Part shown: one piece after another, positions 10,731-18,202 of the stretch
Position numbering within the stretch: the first letter of the stretch is position 1
How the letters are laid out: every line of letters begins with the position of its first letter
Source of the DNA: Ectothiorhodospiraceae bacterium 2226
Lineage (GTDB): Bacteria; Pseudomonadota; Gammaproteobacteria; GCA-013348725
Assembly (NCBI GenBank): GCA_013348725.1
Contig: CP054689.1
Location: forward strand, 1,104,501-1,168,500
Length of the DNA: 64,000 nucleotides
Direction: 5' to 3'
Notes under the pieces: model-generated
What the model was told of the DNA's origin: nothing
Databases searched by the model: none
What the model saw: only the letters and a program-made list of their open reading frames with translations
Program-made: the position numbers and the translations under genes

Positions 10731-10773
10731 CTCAGACCGCGGCGACACATCCCTGTGCCGCGGGGGCTCTGAG
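10731..10773 (+). repeat. Long imperfect hairpin after ftsX
   Basis: The arms CTCAGA..CCGCGGC and GCCGCGG..TCTGAG pair around a 13-base loop with one 4-base bulge. No T-run follows, so it may slow or partly stop reading from ftsX, or protect the message end, rather than be a simple terminator. Confidence 0.45.
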
Positions 10774-10840
10774 CTGATCAGGGATTCTTCGGGAAGGCGG
10801 CGAATTGACGCCGTGACGGGCCGGGCGACAGGAGACGTGT

Positions 10841-12226
10841 ATGGATTCGCATCGCGTTGTGCCACCTCGCTCGCGCATCGTGCTGGTCGACGGCTCCTCG
10901 GCGTCGCGGCGGCTACTGATCGGCGTGCTCCGCGAACAACTGGAGGACGTCGAGGTGCTGGATTGCGGCACCGGCGCGGAGGCGCTCGCCGCGCTCGCCC
11001 AGGGCCATGTCGACCTGGTCAGCACCTCGCTCATGCTCCCCGATATGGACGGCCTGGACTTTGCGGCGCAAGTACGGCGCCTGCAGGGGCGCCGTTACAC
11101 GCCGCTGGTGCTCGTCTCCAGCCAGGACGATCCTGACCTGCTGCGCAAGGGACTCAAGGCCGGCGTCACCGACTATTTCGACAAGTCCCGCGGCTATAAG
11201 GCGTTCGGTGAATTCGTCCGGATTTTCATCCGCCGCCACGCACGCCTGGAAGGGCGACTGCTCTACGTCGAAGACAGCCGCACCACCGCCGCCGTCATCC
11301 GCCCGCTGCTCGAGCAGCAGGGACTGGAGGTGGAACACACCGCCAGCGGCGAGGAGGCGCTCGCGCGCCTCACGGAAACGGCCGGCAAGCTACACGAGGG
11401 ACCCGGGTTCGACCTGGTCGTGACCGACCTCACGCTCAAGGGCCGGCTCAGCGGCGAGGAACTATTGCACGCACTGCGCGCCCGCCACCACTACTCGCAG
11501 CAGGAATTGCCCGTGCTGGTGCTGACCGGTCACGAGGACCTGCGCAAGCAGGTCGAACTGTTTCATCTGGGCGCCAACGACTTCGTGAACAAACCCATCG
11601 TCGAGGCGATCCTGCTGGCGCGCGTGCGCTCGCTGCTGTTGGTCAAACACCAGTACGACATGCTCAAGCGCCAAGCCGAGGCGATGCACCTGCTGGCGAC
11701 CACCGACAGCCTGACGCGGACCTATAACAAGTGTTACCTGCTCGATCACGGCGAGGACTTCCTACGCGCCGCGCGGCCAGGGTCAGCCTGGGTGCTGCTG
11801 ATCGACATCGACCACTTCAAGCGCGTGAACGATGAGCATGGACACCTGGTCGGGGACCGGGTGCTGGCGGCGGTCGGCCAGACCCTGACGCACGCGCTGG
11901 CGCGCGGCCTTGTCGCGCGCTTCGGCGGGGAGGAGTTCTGCGCCTTGCTGCGCGACGCGGACCGGCATCAGGCGCTCGCCGCTGCCGAGGCCTTACGCTC
12001 GGCAGCACACGGTGTGTCGGTGGACGCGGTACGCATTACCGTCAGCGTGGGGCTGGCGGGGACGCTGGACCATCCTGACGGGAGTTTCGGCGAGCTCCTC
12101 GCGCTCGCCGATAAGGCCTTGTATCACGCCAAGGCGCAGGGGCGCGATCGGGTAAGCCTGTATGACGTCGACGGGCCACAGGGCACCGCCGCCGACGGCG
12201 GCGCCTCAGCTTCTAGCACTCCCTGA
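10841..12226 (+). CDS. REC-REC-GGDEF response regulator / diguanylate cyclase
   Basis: 461 residues, cytoplasmic. The first receiver (13-130) looks dead: the phosphoacceptor position has Ser63 and the N-terminal acidic pair is reduced to one Asp. The second receiver (138-265) has Asp196 and Lys251 and should be phosphorylated. The GGDEF domain (about 290-445) has an intact GGEEF at 362-366 and metal-site [11 protein letters not shown], so it should make cyclic di-GMP. No RxxD inhibitory site is seen before GGEEF. AGGAG lies 6 bases before the ATG. It sits between ftsX and rpoH, an unusual place, and its stop codon lies inside the CIRCE element for rpoH. No cognate kinase is nearby. Confidence 0.92.
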   Translation: MDSHRVVPPRSRIVLVDGSSASRRLLIGVLREQLEDVEVLDCGTGAEALAALAQGHVDLVSTSLMLPDMDGLDFAAQVRRLQGRRYTPLVLVSSQDDPDLLRKGLKAGVTDYFDKSRGYKAFGEFVRIFIRRHARLEGRLLYVEDSRTTAAVIRPLLEQQGLEVEHTASGEEALARLTETAGKLHEGPGFDLVVTDLTLKGRLSGEELLHALRARHHYSQQELPVLVLTGHEDLRKQVELFHLGANDFVNKPIVEAILLARVRSLLLVKHQYDMLKRQAEAMHLLATTDSLTRTYNKCYLLDHGEDFLRAARPGSAWVLLIDIDHFKRVNDEHGHLVGDRVLAAVGQTLTHALARGLVARFGGEEFCALLRDADRHQALAAAEALRSAAHGVSVDAVRITVSVGLAGTLDHPDGSFGELLALADKALYHAKAQGRDRVSLYDVDGPQGTAADGGASASSTP

Positions 12227-12239
12227 ACCAGAGTGCTAA
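12213..12239 (+). promoter_or_regulatory. CIRCE element (HrcA operator) upstream of rpoH
   Basis: CTAGCACTC, a nine-base spacer and GAGTGCTAA: this differs from the classic TTAGCACTC-N9-GAGTGCTAA only in the first base. CIRCE is the DNA site of the heat-shock repressor HrcA. It begins inside the cyclase gene (stop at 12224-12226 falls in the spacer) and ends 40 bases before the rpoH ATG. An extended -10-like TGC-TAAACT (12234-12242) overlaps the right arm, so bound HrcA could block it. No -35 of quality was found. hrcA is not in this window. Confidence 0.85.
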
Positions 12240-12279
12240 ACTGGGGTCTAAGTTGCTACTGCAACAGGAGATTCCCAGC

Positions 12280-13140
12280 ATGAGCACAGCCCTAGAACTG
12301 CGCACCAATCTACCGGTCGGGAGTCCGATCGGCAGCCTGGAGTCGTATGTCCAGGCGGTCAACCGGATCCCCATGCTCAGCGCCGACGAGGAGCGTGAAC
12401 TGGCCGAGCGCTGGCAGCGCGAGCGCGACATCCATGCCGCGCGTAAGCTGGTGTTGGCGCACCTGCGCTTCGTGGTACGGGTCGCGCGCGGTTACGCGGG
12501 CTACGGCCTGCCGCAGGCCGACCTCATCCAGGAGGGGAACATCGGCCTGATGAAGGCCGTGAAGCGGTTCGATCCCTCGCTCAACGTCCGGCTGGTATCT
12601 TTCGCGGTGCATTGGATACGCGCCGAGATTCACGAGTTTGTGATACGCAACTGGCGCATCGTGAAGGTTGCGACCACCAAGGCCCAGCGCAAGCTGTTCT
12701 TCAACCTGCGCTCGTCCAAGAAGCGCCTGGCGTGGTTCAATCGCGAGGAAGTCGAGTCGGTCGCGCGGGAGCTGGGCGTGGCGCCCGAGGCGGTGCTCGA
12801 GATGGAGCAGCGTCTGGCCGGGCAGGACCTGGCCTTCGATGCGCCCACGGAGGACGAGCACGACGCGCCCCCGGCGCCGGCGGCATATCTCGAGGATCGC
12901 CGCGCCGACCCGGCTCTGCAGCTCGAGGAGGCCGACTGGGAGGCCGACAGCCACGAGCGCCTCGCTGCGGCCTTGCAGCGGCTTGACGCGCGCAGCCGCG
13001 ACATCATGCGCCGCCGCTGGCTGAGTGACGGCAAGGCGACGCTGCAAGAACTGGCCGACACCTACGGTGTCTCGGCCGAACGCATCCGCCAGCTGGAGCA
13101 GAGCGCGCTCAAGCAACTCAAGGCCCACCTGGCCGCCTGA
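12280..13140 (+). CDS. rpoH: RNA polymerase heat-shock sigma factor (sigma-32)
   Basis: 286 residues, the family length. RpoH directs polymerase to heat-shock promoters. Seen: region 2 ([20 protein letters not shown], then [20 protein letters not shown] and [14 protein letters not shown]), the RpoH box QRKLFFNLR that marks this group and mediates chaperone-dependent control, and the region 4 helix-turn-helix ([20 protein letters not shown]). The ATG at 12280 follows AGGAG. A CIRCE element lies just upstream and a strong terminator just downstream, so this gene can be its own unit even though it follows ftsYEX. Confidence 0.96.
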   Translation: MSTALELRTNLPVGSPIGSLESYVQAVNRIPMLSADEERELAERWQRERDIHAARKLVLAHLRFVVRVARGYAGYGLPQADLIQEGNIGLMKAVKRFDPSLNVRLVSFAVHWIRAEIHEFVIRNWRIVKVATTKAQRKLFFNLRSSKKRLAWFNREEVESVARELGVAPEAVLEMEQRLAGQDLAFDAPTEDEHDAPPAPAAYLEDRRADPALQLEEADWEADSHERLAAALQRLDARSRDIMRRRWLSDGKATLQELADTYGVSAERIRQLEQSALKQLKAHLAA

Positions 13141-13145
13141 ACAGT

Positions 13146-13177
13146 GCCGGGCCACGCCGGCCCGGCGCGATTTTTTT
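13146..13177 (+). terminator. Rho-independent terminator of rpoH
   Basis: The arms GCCGGGCC and GGCCCGGC with a five-base loop are followed after CGCGA-type bases by seven T, just past the rpoH stop. Confidence 0.88.
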
Positions 13178-13293
13178 GTCACATTCCCCGCAAAAAGCGG
13201 TAGCCATCCCGTCCTTCCTGTGGTAAATGTCAAACCAAAAGGGGGGCTGGCCACGTTCCGCACCACAACCAATAACAAGACCAGGGGGGCGAT

Positions 13294-13650
13294 GTGAGCA
13301 TCCTCGGCACACTTAACTCCCGTCCTGGTGTGTTCGCCGCCGGCGAGTACAGCTGGCGCGGGGACCGCTTTTCCTACGAAGGCCGCCTGGACCGCGAACA
13401 GGCACGCATGGCCTCCATCATGTGCCGGGCCACCACGCTCGGCGTCCACATGCAGACCGATATCCTGTCCGATCTATGCGACCGCTGCGGGGCCGTGCCC
13501 GCGCGCGGGTGGATCGTGCGCGGTCCCCGCTTCAGCGTATGCGTGGTCGCAAACGTGTTCTGCTTCGTCGACAACGACACCGCAGACATCAACGACATCG
13601 TTGCCTATATGCGTCGCGTCCTGGCCGACGTCCCGCTCGACATGGTGTAG
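13294..13650 (+). CDS. DUF2173-like protein, first of three
   Basis: 118 residues, cytoplasmic, no signal or membrane segment. The pattern PGVFAAGEYS..., YEGRLDREQARMASIMCRAT, then ARGWIVRGPRFSVCVVANVF and FVDN fits my memory of DUF2173, a small roadblock-like alpha/beta family often met in sulfur-oxidising bacteria and of unknown function. The start is a GTG after a run of six G; no ATG is available. Several Cys (CRATT, CDRCG, VCVV) could be structural or redox-active. Two further paralogues follow at once on the same strand, and the cbb3 assembly genes come from the other side. Confidence 0.65.
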   Translation: MSILGTLNSRPGVFAAGEYSWRGDRFSYEGRLDREQARMASIMCRATTLGVHMQTDILSDLCDRCGAVPARGWIVRGPRFSVCVVANVFCFVDNDTADINDIVAYMRRVLADVPLDMV

Positions 13651-13695
13651 CGGAGACGAGGATGGGGGGCGGCAACGCGCTGTGAAGGAGGAAGC

Positions 13696-14052
13696 ATGGC
13701 GGAGCTGGACCAACTCATGAAGCTGCCGGGGGCGCTGGCCGCCTTTACCTTCTCGGATCTCGGGGAATTGCAGGAGCACCGTGTCGCGGACGGCGCGACA
13801 CTCACCCCGTCGGTACTTGATCTCCTGTGCCACGTCTGCGTCGCCAATACGGCCATCGCAACGATGCAGGCCCGCGGCTGGCAAACCCTGACCGGCAGCG
13901 AAGGGTTCTACCCCATCCACGGCTTCACCCTCATCGGCTTCGACTGGTCGGCCATAACCTGCGGCCACACCGGACTCGTGATGGATAACGAGCGCGCCGA
14001 CTATCAAGCCGCCTACACCCTACTCGGCGAGGCCGAGGGCCACCCGTGCTGA
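13696..14052 (+). CDS. DUF2173-like protein, second of three
   Basis: 118 residues with the same layout as its neighbours: LMKLPGALAAFTFSDLGELQ, a central helix with LLCHVCVANTAIATMQARGW, then a strand-rich end with GFDWSAITCGHTGLVMDNERADY. It has drifted from the first copy (identity is low by eye outside the PG, MQ and DN positions), so the three are ancient duplicates rather than a recent tandem. AAGGAGGAAGC precedes the ATG. It overlaps the third gene by seven bases. Function unknown. Confidence 0.62.
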   Translation: MAELDQLMKLPGALAAFTFSDLGELQEHRVADGATLTPSVLDLLCHVCVANTAIATMQARGWQTLTGSEGFYPIHGFTLIGFDWSAITCGHTGLVMDNERADYQAAYTLLGEAEGHPC

Positions 14053-14378
14053 AGCGCCTGTTGCTGCTCGACGGGGTCGACGCGGTGTGTCACTTCCGCG
14101 ATGACGGGACCCTCGACGAAGGGTATGGATTGCTCGACGACGACGCGATGGTGCGACTCGCGCGTTTCGCGCTGGAATACAAGCGCCTAGTCCAGGCCAA
14201 TGCCGATCAGCTGTCGATGTTCACGCAGCTACGCGGCTGGACCCCGCCCCGGGGCTGGATCGTGCGCGGCGAAACCGCCACCGTATGCAGCGTCGGCAAC
14301 CTGGTGTGCCTGATGGACAACGCGGAGGGGCAGCTCACCGACGTGATGCGGGAACTGGAGGAGTTCAGTCATTGGTAG
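14046..14378 (+). CDS. DUF2173-like protein, third of three
   Basis: 110 residues, GTG start inside the end of the second gene, so translation is probably coupled. The motifs LLLLDGVDAVCHFRDDG, LARFALEYKRLVQANADQL and PPRGWIVRGETATVCSVGNL with LMDNAEG align with the other two copies, and the PRGWIVRG segment is close to that of the first (ARGWIVRG). The three genes form one short plus-strand unit facing the minus-strand cbb3 genes. Roles proposed for roadblock-like folds include regulation of small GTPases, but nothing here shows a partner. Confidence 0.62.
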   Translation: MLKRLLLLDGVDAVCHFRDDGTLDEGYGLLDDDAMVRLARFALEYKRLVQANADQLSMFTQLRGWTPPRGWIVRGETATVCSVGNLVCLMDNAEGQLTDVMRELEEFSHW

Positions 14379-14417
14379 GCCCGCCCCCGGCAGCGCCGGA
14401 GACGGGGCCCGGTCCCA

Positions 14418-14519
14418 TCAGCCGAACAGAATCACCGAGAAGAAACTCAGCCACGATACGGCGACCAGCGCCACGATAAACACCATCGGCAGATTTTCGA
14501 AGGTGAACATGTCTTTCAT
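14418..14519 (-). CDS. 33-residue single-helix membrane peptide
   Basis: A short frame with ATG at 14519 and a plausible AGAGG-type site about 8 bases before it. The product has a charged start (MKDMFTFENLP) and one membrane helix (MVFIVALVAVSWLSFFSVILFG) reaching the C terminus, so it is probably an inner membrane peptide with its N terminus in the cytoplasm. It is the last gene of the minus cco run, 75 bases after ccoS with a hairpin between. Small single-helix subunits occur in cbb3 oxidases (CcoM in Pseudomonas), but this sequence does not match what I recall of CcoM. Real expression is not proven. Confidence 0.5.
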   Translation of the reverse strand: MKDMFTFENLPMVFIVALVAVSWLSFFSVILFG

Positions 14520-14550
14520 GCTTCTAGCCTCTTGAGTTTAAGAACAGCTT

Positions 14551-14574
14551 GGCGCCGCCCCGCCGGGCGGCGCC
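14551..14574 (-). repeat. GC-rich hairpin after ccoS
   Basis: The arms GGCGCCGCC and GGCGGCGCC pair perfectly around six bases. No T-run follows on the minus strand, so it may stabilise the ccoS message end or partly separate the 33-residue gene. Confidence 0.5.
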
Positions 14575-14594
14575 ATACAAAGCTCATCCCCCGC

Positions 14595-14792
14595 CTAATC
14601 GGCGTCGGAATCGTCCCTCTCCCGCTCGCGGCGCCGCCGCGGGATCCGCGGATCATCGTCGTCCATGAGGATGCGATGCGCAGGACCTTCCATGTCATCG
14701 AACTGGCCGCTGCGCACGGCCCACATGAATCCCCAGACGGCCAGCGCCATCAGCACCACCCCGAGTGGAATCAGTACGTACAGGATGTTGAT
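14595..14792 (-). CDS. ccoS: cbb3 oxidase maturation protein CcoS, ATC start
   Basis: 65 residues: membrane helix ILYVLIPLGVVLMALAVWGF, then the family motif WAVRSGQFDDMEGPAHRILM and an acidic/basic tail. CcoS is a small inner membrane protein needed to place cofactors in cbb3 oxidase. The usual N terminus is MNILY; here the codon before Asn is ATC. Between an in-frame TGA (the ccoI stop) and this point there is no ATG, GTG or TTG. GGGAGG lies eight bases before the ATC, an ideal spacing. The choice is therefore an ATC start, unless the base call is wrong. It follows ccoI by 36 bases. Confidence 0.85.
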   Translation of the reverse strand: MNILYVLIPLGVVLMALAVWGFMWAVRSGQFDDMEGPAHRILMDDDDPRIPRRRRERERDDSDAD

Positions 14793-14828
14793 GGCCCGAT
14801 CCTCCCTTACCTTGCCCGCGCGCGGCGC

Positions 14829-17342
14829 TCACACGTCGCCCGCGCGCACGGCAGCTCCGGCGGCGGAGGCGCCGGGGCGTGGCCGGGGCCCGCGGCGGTC
14901 CAGCAGCCGCAGTGCATTCAGGACGACCAGCAACGAGCTGGCCGACATGCCCAGCGCCGCCAGCCACGGCGTCAACACGCCCGCCGCGGCGACCGGCAGG
15001 GCGACCACATTATATCCAATCGCCCAGTAGATGTTCTGGCGGATGATGCGCACCGCCTCGCGTGCCTTGTTGCGCGCCTCCAACAGATGCGGCAGGTGCT
15101 CGGAGAACAGGATCATATCCGCGCTGGCCTGTGCGATGCGCGTGCCGCCCGCCATGGCGAGCGAGACGTGTGCGTGGGCCAGCACCGGCGCGTCGTTGAC
15201 GCCGTCGCCCACCATGGCGACCACGCGGCCCTGCGCCTGCAGATCGCGTAGATACTCGAGTTTGCCCGTGGGGCTTAGCCCCCCGCGCGCTTGCGCAATG
15301 CCGAGACGGTCGGCGAGCCATGCCACCGTCGCGGGGCGGTCGCCACTCAGCACATGCACCTGCAGCCCGTCGGCGAGCAGCCCCGCCACCGCCTCCATCG
15401 CCCCGGCGCGCAGCGTGTCGGCGAGCACAAAGGCGGCCAGTGGCCGGTGTCGTTCGCCCAATAACACCACACTCGCATCGGGGCGCTCGTCCAGGAGCGT
15501 CGCTAGACGCGGCGGCAGCGCCTGCTCGCCGAGCACGAACGCCGGGCTGCCGATGCGCAGTGTGCGGTCATCGACCCGTCCCTCGACGCCCTCGCCGGCG
15601 AAGGCCTCCACGGTGTGAGCAGCGGCGCCGCGCAAACCGCGCTCATCGGCCGCGGCGCGCAGGGCCAGGGCGAGCGGGTGTTCCGAGGCCGCCTCCAGAC
15701 GCGCCGCCAGCGCCAATGCCTGTTCGGGGTCTACCTCGAGGCTTAGCGGCTGGATGTCCTGCAGCCGCAGGCGACCCTCGGTCAGCGTCCCGGTCTTGTC
15801 GAGCACCACGTCGCTCACATCGGCCAGGGTTTCCAGCGCGTGGCCGCGGGTGGTCAGCACGCCGCGGCGCGTCAGGGCGCCCGTGGCCGCCGTCACCGCT
15901 ACCGGGGTCGCCAGCGCCAGCGCGCAGGGACAACTGACCACCAGCATCGCCACCATCACCCAGAAGGCGTGCTCGGGTTGGTGATAGGTCCAAGCCAGCC
16001 CCACCAGGGCGGTCAACACCAAGACCGCAACCACGAAGCGACCGGTGCCCCGCTCGGCCAAGCGGCCCAGGCGCGGCTTCTCGGTCTGGGCGCGGTCGAG
16101 CAGGCGTTGGATGGCCGAGAGGGTGGTGTCCTGGCCGACCTTCTCCACTTCCAGGATCAACGGGCTGGTGGTATTGATGCTGCCCCCGACCACGGCGTCG
16201 CCGACCCCGCGCGTACGCGGCAGGCTCTCACCGCTCAACAGCGACTCGTCGAGGGCGCTGCGGCCCTCCACCACCCGCGCGTCGGCCGGGACGGTATCGC
16301 CCGGCAGCACCTGCACGCGATCGCCGACCTGGAGCTGCGCGGGCGCGACGATCTCGAGCTCGCCGTCCGGCAGCAGACGCGTCGCTGTGACCGGTAACAG
16401 CCCGCCCAAGTGCTCGGCGGACTGGCCCGCCCGGTGCCGGGCGTTCATCTCCAGGAAGCGGCCCATCAACAGGAAGAACACGAACATGGTGGCGGACTCG
16501 AAATAGATCTCGCCGCCGCCGCTATAAGTGGCCCACGCGCTGGCCACATAGGTGCTCCCGACGGCCAGCGCCACGGGGACGTCCATACCGGCGCGCCGTC
16601 GGCGCACGTCGCGCCAGGCGTTCTGGAAGAATGGCAGCCCGGCGTAGAACACCACCGGGGTGGCGATGAGCAGGCTCATCCAACGCAGGAAGGCCTCCAT
16701 GGAGGCATCCATCCCCTGCGCCGGCCCGGCGTAAAGGGCCACCGCCAGCATCATCACCTGCATCATGCCGACACCGGCCACGGCGAGGCGACGCAGCGCC
16801 AGACGACGCTCGCGCTGATGCACGGAGGCCTGACGTTGCGGATCGTAGGGGTGGGCGACATAGCCGATGGCGGCGATGGCGCGCAGAACATCGCTGAGCC
16901 GTACCTGGCGCTCGTCCCAGCGCAGGTGCGCACGGTGGGTGGTGTAGTTGACCCGGAACTCCAGCACCCCCGGGATCTGGCTGACGTGACGCTCGTTGAG
17001 CCACACGCACGCCGCACAGGTGATGCCTTCCAGGATCAGGTCGGCCTCCCGCGCGTACTCACCGGCCTCGCGCACGAAGCTGGCCTGCACGGCCGGCTGG
17101 TCGTAAAGCTGCACCCGGCGCAGCGCCTCGGGCACCCGTTCGCGGGCACCGGGCGCGGCGCCGCTGCGGTGACGGTAGAAGTCGTCGAGCCCGGCCTCGA
17201 CGATGGCCTCGGCCACCGCTTGGCAGCCCGCACAACACATGGCGCGCGGCTCCCCGTCGATCTGCGCCCGGAAGTCGCTACCAGGCGGCACCGGCAGCCC
17301 GCAGTGAAAACACGACGCGTCCGCCGCCGGCGCGCCGCTCAC
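14829..17342 (-). CDS. ccoI: cbb3-associated P1B copper ATPase CcoI (FixI)
   Basis: 837 residues. CcoI moves copper across the inner membrane for the CuB site of cbb3 oxidase. Domains in order: an N-terminal Cys cluster (CFHC at 11-14, CCAGC at 36-40), a heavy-metal domain with GITCAAC (CAAC at 109-112), paired membrane helices, the transport motif CPC in SCPCALALATP, the phosphorylation site DKTGTLTEG, and GDGVNDAPVLAHA. The start lies two bases from the ccoH stop. The length and the N-terminal Cys cluster fit FixI/CcoI rather than general CopA. Confidence 0.94.
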   Translation of the reverse strand: MSGAPAADASCFHCGLPVPPGSDFRAQIDGEPRAMCCAGCQAVAEAIVEAGLDDFYRHRSGAAPGARERVPEALRRVQLYDQPAVQASFVREAGEYAREADLILEGITCAACVWLNERHVSQIPGVLEFRVNYTTHRAHLRWDERQVRLSDVLRAIAAIGYVAHPYDPQRQASVHQRERRLALRRLAVAGVGMMQVMMLAVALYAGPAQGMDASMEAFLRWMSLLIATPVVFYAGLPFFQNAWRDVRRRRAGMDVPVALAVGSTYVASAWATYSGGGEIYFESATMFVFFLLMGRFLEMNARHRAGQSAEHLGGLLPVTATRLLPDGELEIVAPAQLQVGDRVQVLPGDTVPADARVVEGRSALDESLLSGESLPRTRGVGDAVVGGSINTTSPLILEVEKVGQDTTLSAIQRLLDRAQTEKPRLGRLAERGTGRFVVAVLVLTALVGLAWTYHQPEHAFWVMVAMLVVSCPCALALATPVAVTAATGALTRRGVLTTRGHALETLADVSDVVLDKTGTLTEGRLRLQDIQPLSLEVDPEQALALAARLEAASEHPLALALRAAADERGLRGAAAHTVEAFAGEGVEGRVDDRTLRIGSPAFVLGEQALPPRLATLLDERPDASVVLLGERHRPLAAFVLADTLRAGAMEAVAGLLADGLQVHVLSGDRPATVAWLADRLGIAQARGGLSPTGKLEYLRDLQAQGRVVAMVGDGVNDAPVLAHAHVSLAMAGGTRIAQASADMILFSEHLPHLLEARNKAREAVRIIRQNIYWAIGYNVVALPVAAAGVLTPWLAALGMSASSLLVVLNALRLLDRRGPRPRPGASAAGAAVRAGDV

Positions 17343-17344
17343 GC

Positions 17345-18202
17345 TTAGCGTCCTCCGGACAACGCCGCGCGCTTCGCAGCCAGGGTGGTGGCAGCCTGGA
17401 TCTCGTGCAAGTCCTCGCCGCGGCGGATCTCGATCAGCACGTGCCAGGCGCCCGCCTCCGGCAGCGTGACGGCGACGCGGTACAGGCCGCGATCCACTTC
17501 CTCCAGGACGACGTGCTTGTCGCGCTGAAAGTCGGCCGGCCGCATGAAGTGGCCGAGCACATCGGCACCGGATACGGGGTGCCCGTCACGGTCGCGCACG
17601 CGCAACTGGAACACCGCTTCCTCGCCGGCCATCGGATGGCTCGGTTCGACCCAACCGTAGCTGACCTGCCAACCGCGCGCCCGCTGGCGCTCGACCTGCT
17701 CGAGGTAACGGTTGTAGAGCTCTTCCTTCTTGTGAAAATCGCGCGCCACGGTGCCCGGGAACATGGACTGGATTTGGCTGCCGCCGGTCGGTTCCGGCAA
17801 AACGCGCGCGGCCAACTCGGGACTGAGACCGTTCTGCGCGATCATCACGAGCCCGGCGAGGATGGTCCACAGCACGACGAAGAATCCCATGATGACGGCC
17901 GGGCCCCAGTGGAAGCGAAAGCGCTTGACGTGCAACTCACCGTCCGCCCCCATTTCCGTCTGTTCGTCAGCGATCACGTGCAGGATATAGGCCGCGATGC
18001 CGAACACGGCGAGGTGGATCGCCAACACGTCCGCACCCGGCCAGTACACCAGGGCGACCGGAATGTAGACGCCGAGCACAATGACGCCGGAGAGCACTGC
18101 CGCCCGGTCGCCATCCTGGCGCAGCAGGCGCGTGAGCACCATGAACAACACCACCAGCGCGGCGATTCCGCCCAGCAGACTCAATGCAACGTTAGTGAAC
18201 AA
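17345..18202 (-). CDS. ccoH: FixH/CcoH-family protein with extended membrane domain, TTG start
   Basis: 285 residues. The C-terminal half (about 115-285) is the FixH pattern: one helix (WGPAVIMGFFVVLWTILAGL), then a periplasmic domain with YNRYLEQVERQRARGWQVSY and a beta-sandwich end. The N-terminal 110 residues add about three extra membrane helices that ordinary FixH (about 150-170 residues) lacks. CcoH helps assemble cbb3 oxidase. No ATG fits: a longer frame open to 18283 lies inside ccoG. A TTG at 18202 follows GGAGG by six bases and starts with MFTNVALSLLGG, so it was taken; it overlaps ccoG by 11 bases. Confidence 0.85.
   Translation of the reverse strand: MFTNVALSLLGGIAALVVLFMVLTRLLRQDGDRAAVLSGVIVLGVYIPVALVYWPGADVLAIHLAVFGIAAYILHVIADEQTEMGADGELHVKRFRFHWGPAVIMGFFVVLWTILAGLVMIAQNGLSPELAARVLPEPTGGSQIQSMFPGTVARDFHKKEELYNRYLEQVERQRARGWQVSYGWVEPSHPMAGEEAVFQLRVRDRDGHPVSGADVLGHFMRPADFQRDKHVVLEEVDRGLYRVAVTLPEAGAWHVLIEIRRGEDLHEIQAATTLAAKRAALSGGR

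Noticed and set aside
14790-14828. Frameshift in ccoS as reason for the missing start
   Set aside because: The reading frame is intact through the whole family length and the ribosome site fits the ATC; only the first codon is unusual.
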